Source: Sphingomicrobium sp.
Lineage (GTDB): Bacteria > Pseudomonadota > Alphaproteobacteria > Sphingomonadales > Sphingomonadaceae
Assembly: GCA_030146725.1 (NCBI GenBank)
Contig: JASLBJ010000206.1
Location: 1-10,395 of the forward strand
DNA length: 10,395 nucleotides
Direction of reading: 5' to 3'
Shown: positions 6,356 to 10,395 of the stretch, one piece after another
How positions within the stretch are numbered: position 1 is the stretch's first letter
Layout of the letters: every line of letters begins with the position of its first letter
Translations under genes and position numbers: made by a program
The notes under the pieces: generated by a model
Database searches by the model: none
The model's input: the letters and a program-made list of their open reading frames with translations, nothing else
What the model was told of the DNA's origin: nothing

Positions 6356-8103
6356 TCCGCGCTCCGGCCCTGCTCACCGCTGTCCTGCTTGCGCTTGGCG
6401 GCTGCGCTGTCCGCCAGACGCCGATTGCCGAAACGGCGACCGCTTCAGGGCCTGTCGAAGTGCAGATTTTGGCGATCAACGACTTCCACGGCAATCTCGA
6501 GCCGCCCCGGCAGTGGATCGAAGCGGTCGGCACCGATGCGGCGAGCGCAAGAGTGCCTGCCGGCGGGGCCGCGCATCTCGCCACCGCCGCGAAGATGCTG
6601 CGCGCCGGCAAACCGCACAGCGTCACCGTCTCGGCCGGCGACATGATCGGCGCTACCCCGCTCGTTTCCGCGCTGTTCCTCGACGAGCCCACGATCCGGG
6701 CAATGGAGCAGGTTGGGGTCGAGTATAATGCCGTCGGCAATCACGAGTTCGACAAGGGCAGTGCCGAGCTGGTGCGGATGCAGCGCGGCGGATGCGACAA
6801 GTACGCCAGCCGGGAGCCGTGCGCGCTCGAGCCGTTCAAAGGGGCGAATTTTCGCTTTCTTGCCGCCAATGTGCTGACGGGAAGCGGCGAGACCCTGTTC
6901 CCGGGAACGGCGATCAAGGACTTCGGCCCGGTGCAGCTGGGCATTATCGGCATGACGCTGAAGGAGACGGCGACGCTGGTCACGCCGTCGGGCGTTGCCG
7001 GACTGACCTTCGCCGACGAGGCTGCGACCGCCAACGCCGCCGTCCCGCAACTGAAGGCTGCGGGTGCCGACGCGATCATGCTGCTGATCCACCAGGGCGC
7101 TAGAACGGCGGGCGGGTTCCAGGACACGACTTGTCCGGGGCTCTCGGGCCATATCCTGCCCATCCTCGCGAAGCTCGATCCGGCGATCGACCTGGTCGTG
7201 TCCGGCCACACCCACACATCGTACACCTGCTCGGTGCCACGGGTGAACGGCAGCCGGCCGCTGCTGCTGACCAGCGCGGGGCGTTATGGGACGATGATCA
7301 CCGACATCCGCCTAACGATCGACCCGGCGGCTGGCCTCGTCGCCAAGCGGGCCGAGAATGTCATCGTCCAAGGCGAAGGGTTCGCCAGCTCGTCCGGAGC
7401 GATTGCGACCACGCCAGCCTATCCGATCTTTGCCGCCGACCCGGCGACCGCAGCACTGGTCGAACGCTACGTGCAGGCGGCAAAGCCCCAGGCCGAGCGG
7501 GTCGTTGCAACACTGCGAGCACCACTTGGCGCGGCGCCCGACGAGCATGGCGGGCGGCTGCTGGGCGAGCTGATCGCCGATTCGCAGCTCGCCTGGACTC
7601 GCTCCCCCGAGCGCGGGGGCGCGCAGATCGCGTTCATGAACGGCGGCGGCGTTCGTGCCGATCTCGTGCCGGGAGCGGGCGGCCACATAACCTACGCGCA
7701 ATTGTTCGCGCTTCAGCCGTTCGGCAATGGGCTGGTGGTGCAGACGTTGACCGGCGCCGAGCTCAAGCGCTTGCTCGAACAGCAGTTCGCAAGCGGGACC
7801 AACACTGCCGCGAAGCCCAACATACTGCTGCCCTCGACCGGATTCGCGTTCCGCTTCGACCTGACCCGCCCGCCCGGCGACCGGATCGTCGGGATGACGC
7901 TTGGCGGCAGGCCAATCGCTCCGGCGCAGACCTATCGTGTGACGACCAACAGCTTCCTAGCAAGCAGCGGAGACAATTTCACCGTGCTCGGGGAAGGCCG
8001 TGACAAGGTCGACGCGGGGCTAGACCTCGATGCGCTCGAGGCTTGGCTCAAGACCGGGCCGGCACTGCCCACCGGCGATCGCGTGCGCAACGTCCGGCTC
8101 TGA
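6352..8103 (+). CDS. 5'-nucleotidase/metallophosphatase lipoprotein (UshA-like)
   Basis: Two-domain enzyme that removes phosphate from extracytoplasmic 5'-nucleotides (and possibly related esters). The 583 residues begin with a lipoprotein signal, LLALGGCAVRQ; the lipobox cysteine is C18, so the protein is probably membrane-anchored on the periplasmic or outer side. The metallophosphatase domain has NDFHGN (D44, H46), SAGDMIGATP (D97), GNHEFDKG (N130, H131), LLIHQG (H247) and SGHTHTSY (H286, H288), a full dinuclear metal site. The C-terminal 5'-nucleotidase domain has NGGGVRADL (430-438) and FALQPFGNGLVVQTLTGAEL. The start is ATG 6352 in an ATGA overlap with the nuclease stop; the upstream in-frame extension lies inside the nuclease gene and was discarded. 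It fits as the step after the nuclease: nucleotide to nucleoside. A 2',3'-cyclic phosphodiesterase activity, known in relatives, is not excluded. Confidence 0.92.
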   Translation: MIRAPALLTAVLLALGGCAVRQTPIAETATASGPVEVQILAINDFHGNLEPPRQWIEAVGTDAASARVPAGGAAHLATAAKMLRAGKPHSVTVSAGDMIGATPLVSALFLDEPTIRAMEQVGVEYNAVGNHEFDKGSAELVRMQRGGCDKYASREPCALEPFKGANFRFLAANVLTGSGETLFPGTAIKDFGPVQLGIIGMTLKETATLVTPSGVAGLTFADEAATANAAVPQLKAAGADAIMLLIHQGARTAGGFQDTTCPGLSGHILPILAKLDPAIDLVVSGHTHTSYTCSVPRVNGSRPLLLTSAGRYGTMITDIRLTIDPAAGLVAKRAENVIVQGEGFASSSGAIATTPAYPIFAADPATAALVERYVQAAKPQAERVVATLRAPLGAAPDEHGGRLLGELIADSQLAWTRSPERGGAQIAFMNGGGVRADLVPGAGGHITYAQLFALQPFGNGLVVQTLTGAELKRLLEQQFASGTNTAAKPNILLPSTGFAFRFDLTRPPGDRIVGMTLGGRPIAPAQTYRVTTNSFLASSGDNFTVLGEGRDKVDAGLDLDALEAWLKTGPALPTGDRVRNVRL

Positions 8104-8125
8104 CGGGCGCCCACTTCCGCGCCCG
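8104..8125. terminator. GC hairpin between convergent genes, possible terminator
   Basis: CGGGCGC (8104-8110) and GCGCCCG (8119-8125) form a perfect 7-bp stem with an 8-nt loop, starting directly after the 5'-nucleotidase stop and before the stop of the convergent small gene. No T-run follows on either strand, so intrinsic termination is uncertain. It is the only strong hairpin in the 35-bp gap. Confidence 0.4.
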
Positions 8126-8138
8126 CAGTGCCAAGCGG

Positions 8139-8420
8139 CTAGGCGACGATGCGCAGCTTGCGGCGCCCGGTTCCGGTCTCGCTAGCCTCAACTGGCTGGT
8201 GGTCCAGCGAGTAGCGCCGTTCGCGATCAGCTTCTTCCACGGTCTGAGCCCGGAAGTAGGAGATCGACAGCTTGCGCCCGAATACGTCGTCGCCGCGAAG
8301 CCTGAGCTCCGCCTCACTGTCGCCGGGCAAGCTGTCGCGAACCTCGGTCAATTTGTTGATCAGGTCATCAAGGGACTCATGGTCCGTGATGTCGATGAAC
8401 TCTTTCACGCGTCTGGTCAT
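8139..8420 (-). CDS. Uncharacterised 93-residue protein
   Basis: I do not recognise a named family. The protein is soluble, without signal peptide or membrane segment, and rich in charged residues. It starts MTRRVKEFIDITDHESLDDLINKL and continues with an acidic/helical stretch, LPGDSEAELRLRGDDVFGRKLSISYFRAQTVEEADRERRY, then a basic tail (GTGRRKLRIVA). The regular alternation suggests an alpha/beta fold, with LSISYFR as a strand. It is judged a real gene for three reasons: a good ribosome site (GGAAGGG at 8428-8434, 7 nt from ATG 8420), coding-like composition, and no competing frame of recognisable content. It stands alone, convergent with the 5'-nucleotidase gene and divergent from the epimerase gene. 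A candidate promoter lies at 8450-8479. Confidence 0.7.
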   Translation of the reverse strand: MTRRVKEFIDITDHESLDDLINKLTEVRDSLPGDSEAELRLRGDDVFGRKLSISYFRAQTVEEADRERRYSLDHQPVEASETGTGRRKLRIVA

Positions 8421-8432
8421 TGCAACACCCTT

Positions 8433-8448
8433 CCCCGGATTGCCGGGG
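8433..8448 (-). other. Hairpin CCCCGG-ATTG-CCGGGG next to the ribosome site of the small gene
   Basis: A perfect 6-bp GC stem with a tetranucleotide loop lies just 5' of, and by two bases overlapping, the GGAAGGG ribosome site of the 93-residue gene. If transcribed it could affect ribosome access. It may instead lie at the transcript's very start, as the candidate -10 box is immediately upstream. Confidence 0.35.
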
Positions 8449-8449
8449 T

Positions 8450-8479
8450 TAAATACCTCTCGCCGGATTCATGGCGCAA
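8450..8479 (-). promoter_or_regulatory. Candidate sigma70-type promoter of the small gene
   Basis: On the minus strand TTGCGC (8479-8474), an 18-nt spacer and TATTTA (8455-8450) resemble -35 and -10 boxes, about 30 nt before the start codon. A tandem heptamer AACGTCT-AACGTCT at 8478-8491 overlaps the -35 end. This is a consensus match by eye only. Confidence 0.3.
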
Positions 8480-8549
8480 CGTCTAACGTCTCCTTATCCG
8501 CGAAGAAGTTGCTCCCTTCTGAATTGAACTGACATGAGAGGTGCAGAAA

Positions 8550-9443
8550 ATGAACTCCAACGAGACCGTCACCCTTACAGCGGGAAAGCTCGTGCTTCGC
8601 CTAAGTCCTTCAATCGGCGGCAGTATCGAAGCGCTCGAGTTCGTCGGTGAGGGCCGCAGCACCTCGATATTGCGCAAATGTCACAGTCGCTTGGATAAGG
8701 TACTCGAGGCCGGCAATTTCCCGCTGGTGCCGTTCGTCAACCGAATTCGCGGCGGGCGCTTCAGCTTTCGGGGACGCGAAGTGGAGCTCGAGCCCAACAT
8801 GGCGGGCGACCCGAGCCCGCTCCACGGACAGGGGTGGCTCGGGCAATGGACAGTCGAAACTCAGGAGACGGCCGAGGCCAGCCTGCGCTTCGTCCATCAC
8901 GCCGGCGAATGGCCGTGGGCGTATGAAGCCGAGCAAGTCTTCGTCCTCGACGAGGGCGGAATGTCGCTCGAGCTGACGTGCCGCAACCTGTCGCACGATC
9001 CGATGCCGTGCGGGCTTGGCCAGCACCCCTATTTCGACTGCACGCCCGACACCCGCATCGATACGCAGGTCAGCCACGCCTGGACGATCGACGAGGCCGT
9101 GCTGCCCGTCGACAAGGTGCCGGCGGAGGGCCGTTTCGACCTGTCCGACCGGGCGGTCTGCGGACAGGGGCTCGACCATGGTTTTGCCGGCTGGGGCGGA
9201 AGCGCGCGGATGAACGATCTGTCCTGGCCTTATGAGCTCGAACTGAGTTCACCGACCGCGCGTTTCTTTCAGCTCTATTCGCCCGCGGAGGGCGGCATCT
9301 TCGTCGCCGAGCCGGTCACGCACGCCAACGCCGCGCTCAACGCGCCCGAGGAGCAATGGGCCGGGCTTGGGATGCATGTGCTCGAGCCGGGCGAGACGAT
9401 GAGCCTCGCCATGCGGCTGGAGGTCACGCCCAAGCCTGCGTGA
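8550..9443 (+). CDS. Aldose 1-epimerase (galactose mutarotase family)
   Basis: Enzyme that interconverts alpha and beta anomers of free aldoses; cytoplasmic here, since no signal peptide is seen. At 297 residues it is close to the shorter bacterial branch of the family. Key features: FVNRIRGGRFSFRG (63-75, with substrate-contact R65), LHGQGWLGQW with H92, GLGQHPYFD with the proton-donor H159, LDHGFAGW with sugar-binding D209, and AEPVTHANAALN with the catalytic base E254. All catalytic residues are present. ATG 8550 is preferred over the in-frame GTG 8541 because AGAGG at 8537-8541 sits 8 nt before the ATG. It is not in an operon; the tRNA-Ser promoter begins just after its stop. Sugar specificity cannot be read; glucose, galactose or ribose-type sugars are possible. 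Confidence 0.9.
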   Translation: MNSNETVTLTAGKLVLRLSPSIGGSIEALEFVGEGRSTSILRKCHSRLDKVLEAGNFPLVPFVNRIRGGRFSFRGREVELEPNMAGDPSPLHGQGWLGQWTVETQETAEASLRFVHHAGEWPWAYEAEQVFVLDEGGMSLELTCRNLSHDPMPCGLGQHPYFDCTPDTRIDTQVSHAWTIDEAVLPVDKVPAEGRFDLSDRAVCGQGLDHGFAGWGGSARMNDLSWPYELELSSPTARFFQLYSPAEGGIFVAEPVTHANAALNAPEEQWAGLGMHVLEPGETMSLAMRLEVTPKPA

Positions 9444-9448
9444 GCCGG

Positions 9449-9477
9449 TTGAACCGCAGGCAGTCGCCCTATATAGC
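9449..9477 (+). promoter_or_regulatory. Likely promoter of tRNA-Ser
   Basis: TTGAAC (9449-9454), a 17-nt spacer and TATAGC (9472-9477) match the sigma70 pattern. The predicted transcript start, near 9484, is about a dozen bases before the mature tRNA. The boxes start only 5 bp after the epimerase stop codon. Confidence 0.55.
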
Positions 9478-9496
9478 GCGCCGCTTGCCGCCAGCC

Positions 9497-9586
<90 letters not shown>

Positions 9587-9724
9587 CAAACCCCCACCAC
9601 TAGTCTCTGCCTGTAGGGTGATTCCCTAAGCCGCCGCGATCGCGGCGTTTGTGCGCCCCAATCCGTGGCGAGCCGCGGACTTGGCGACATTCTCGAGGCC
9701 ATTTCAGCGAGTTTCCACGCCCCT

Positions 9725-9733
9725 GTCTCCGCC
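9725..9733 (+). repeat. Short copy of the tRNA-Ser 3' end
   Basis: GTCTCCGCC here repeats 9577-9585 of the tRNA acceptor end. The match extends in part upstream (CCCT then GTCTCCGCC, against CCCTCC then GTCTCCGCC in the tRNA). It could be a decayed attachment-site remnant or chance; nine bases are too few to decide. Confidence 0.2.
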
Positions 9734-9876
9734 CCAGTAGCGCTCGGTCCGGTTTCCCTGCTGTGCAGGCAATTAGCAGCGAATTTAAGCAAACAGGCCG
9801 CAAATTGGTTGTTGCTGCCAGTGCCACGCAAGGAAGAAATGGCGCAACTGCGCCACTCTGTGAGTTTCGAGTGATG

Positions 9877-9908
9877 AGAATTCCCTGTGTTTGCCAGCAG
9901 GGAATTCT
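9877..9908. repeat. Perfect 11-bp inverted repeat (AGAATTCCCTG / CAGGGAATTCT)
   Basis: The arms 9877-9887 and 9898-9908 are exact reverse complements around a 10-nt loop; the stem can grow by a G-T and a T-A pair (9876/9909, 9875/9910). It lies about 55 bp beyond the recombinase stop on that gene's downstream side. There is no T-run on either side, so a classic terminator is unlikely. It may be a mobile-element end or a dispersed repeat unit. Confidence 0.55.
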
Positions 9909-9962
9909 TAGGCGACGGCAGGGATAGATTGTTTGTTCGGCAGGGATCCGGACGAACCAGGC

Positions 9963-10395
9963 TCAGGCTCGATCAGGCCAACCCAAAGCGCGGCGCTGCC
10001 GCCTCCAACACAGCGGAACCTCTATGTGGTGCAGCGCCTCGAGGGTGAGCGTCGGAGGCTGATGCCCAGCCAGGATGTCACGCTGAAGATCAGGAGCGAG
10101 GAAGGCGAGGCGCAAGATGTTGCGTTCATATCGCGATGCAGGCGCCGCCTCGATCGAAGGCTGACCGCGGTGAACCAGCACCATCCGATGCGCCTTTCGC
10201 AGTCCGGCGATCAGGGTGAGGTCTGGCTTCGCCCATCGGGTGCCGGAAATGATCAGCCGCTTGCCACCACGAAACGGCAGGCCAAGCGGCACCTCAATGC
10301 GGCAGGACTGACCTGATGCGTGGACTATCTTCTCACGATCCACCAGCTTCGCCGCGATGTTTGCTGCAAGATCACCGGCCAGGTCGATCAGCAAG
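9963..10395 (-). CDS. C-terminal part of a probable serine recombinase (runs off window)
   Basis: The frame is open from the right edge to TGA at 9963-9965, about 143 residues. It resembles the tail of large resolvase-type site-specific recombinases of alphaproteobacteria: LIDLAGDLAANIAAKLVDREKIVHASGQSCRIEVPLG is the strand-rich segment after the recombinase domain. Next come a DLTLIAGLRKAHRM helix and RYERNILRLAFLAPDLQRDILAGHQPPTLTLEAL, the characteristic ending. The catalytic N-terminal domain would lie beyond position 10395 and cannot be checked. The segment between HRGQ and RYERN (PSIEAAPAS) seems shorter than the helix-turn-helix stretch I expect from homologues, so the gene may be degenerate. 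The apparent start near 10394 is an artefact of the window edge. The family call is from memory of related tails, not from a search. Confidence 0.6.
   Translation of the reverse strand, partial: LLIDLAGDLAANIAAKLVDREKIVHASGQSCRIEVPLGLPFRGGKRLIISGTRWAKPDLTLIAGLRKAHRMVLVHRGQPSIEAAPASRYERNILRLAFLAPDLQRDILAGHQPPTLTLEALHHIEVPLCWRRQRRALGWPDRA

Larger units (their letters stand above)
9587..9962. other. 376-bp non-coding stretch with several inverted repeats
   Basis: No convincing gene is seen between the tRNA and the recombinase tail. The stretch holds TAGGG-TGATT-CCCTA (9614-9628), a perfect 16-bp palindrome CGCCGCGATCGCGGCG (9632-9647), CCTGC-TGT-GCAGG (9757-9769), GGCGCA-AC-TGCGCC (9841-9854) and a large hairpin at 9877-9908. 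TTCCCTG or its complement recurs at 9754-9760 and in both arms of the large hairpin. Short open frames here have no protein-like features. Base composition is lower in GC around 9770-9910 than in the neighbouring genes. Confidence 0.6.

Noticed and set aside
9649..9927. Short plus-strand open frames of 69 and 92 codons after the tRNA
   Set aside because: No convincing ribosome site, no protein-like motif, and they span inverted repeats.
9933..10316. A 127-codon plus-strand open frame opposite the recombinase tail
   Set aside because: The minus strand carries the recognisable C-terminal recombinase sequence; the plus-strand peptide has no visible motif.

Overview
The window is GC-rich and densely packed. 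It reads as a chromosomal segment of an alphaproteobacterium, most likely Sphingomonadales. The basis is a TonB-dependent receptor with a 'VVTGTR'-type N-terminus, the tight packing with GTG, TTG and overlapping ATGA/GTGA starts, and the general character of the proteins. This is recognition by eye; no search was run.

Layout. 1-332 (-): 5' end of a TonB-dependent receptor with a TTG start. 333-485: intergenic, with a 12-bp palindrome at the receptor's likely promoter. 486-1139 (-): queuosine-precursor transporter (YhhQ/VUT family). 1140-1262: divergent intergenic region with three related copies of a GTGCAAGTTG motif. 1263-5068 (+): a tight run of PfkB-family adenosine kinase, LOG-family phosphoribohydrolase, CNT-type nucleoside transporter and an isopenicillin-N-synthase-like Fe(II)/2-oxoglutarate oxygenase. 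5065-5499 (-): cytidine deaminase, convergent with the oxygenase; both stop codons lie in one CTAG. 5558-8103 (+): secreted S1/P1-type nuclease and a lipoprotein 5'-nucleotidase, overlapping by ATGA. 8104-8125: GC hairpin. 8139-8420 (-): small uncharacterised protein. 8550-9443 (+): aldose 1-epimerase. 9497-9586 (+): tRNA-Ser(GCU). 9587-9962: hairpin-rich non-coding stretch. 9963-10395 (-): C-terminal part of a probable serine recombinase running off the window.

How the genes fit together. From 1263 to 8103 the genes make a coherent nucleic-acid scavenging route. The nuclease cuts extracytoplasmic RNA or ssDNA to 5'-nucleotides. The surface or periplasmic 5'-nucleotidase removes phosphate. 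The CNT carrier imports nucleosides. Adenosine kinase, cytidine deaminase and LOG then feed them into nucleotide and base pools. The receptor at the left edge and the queuosine-precursor transporter could extend this theme, but their links are speculative. The least explained member is the 2-oxoglutarate oxygenase; its family includes fungal enzymes acting on thymine and pyrimidine deoxyribonucleosides, so a nucleobase or nucleoside substrate is a testable idea.

The right end (9497-10395) looks different: a tRNA gene, a short partial duplication of its 3' end, a hairpin-rich non-coding stretch and a recombinase tail. This may be the edge of an old mobile element.
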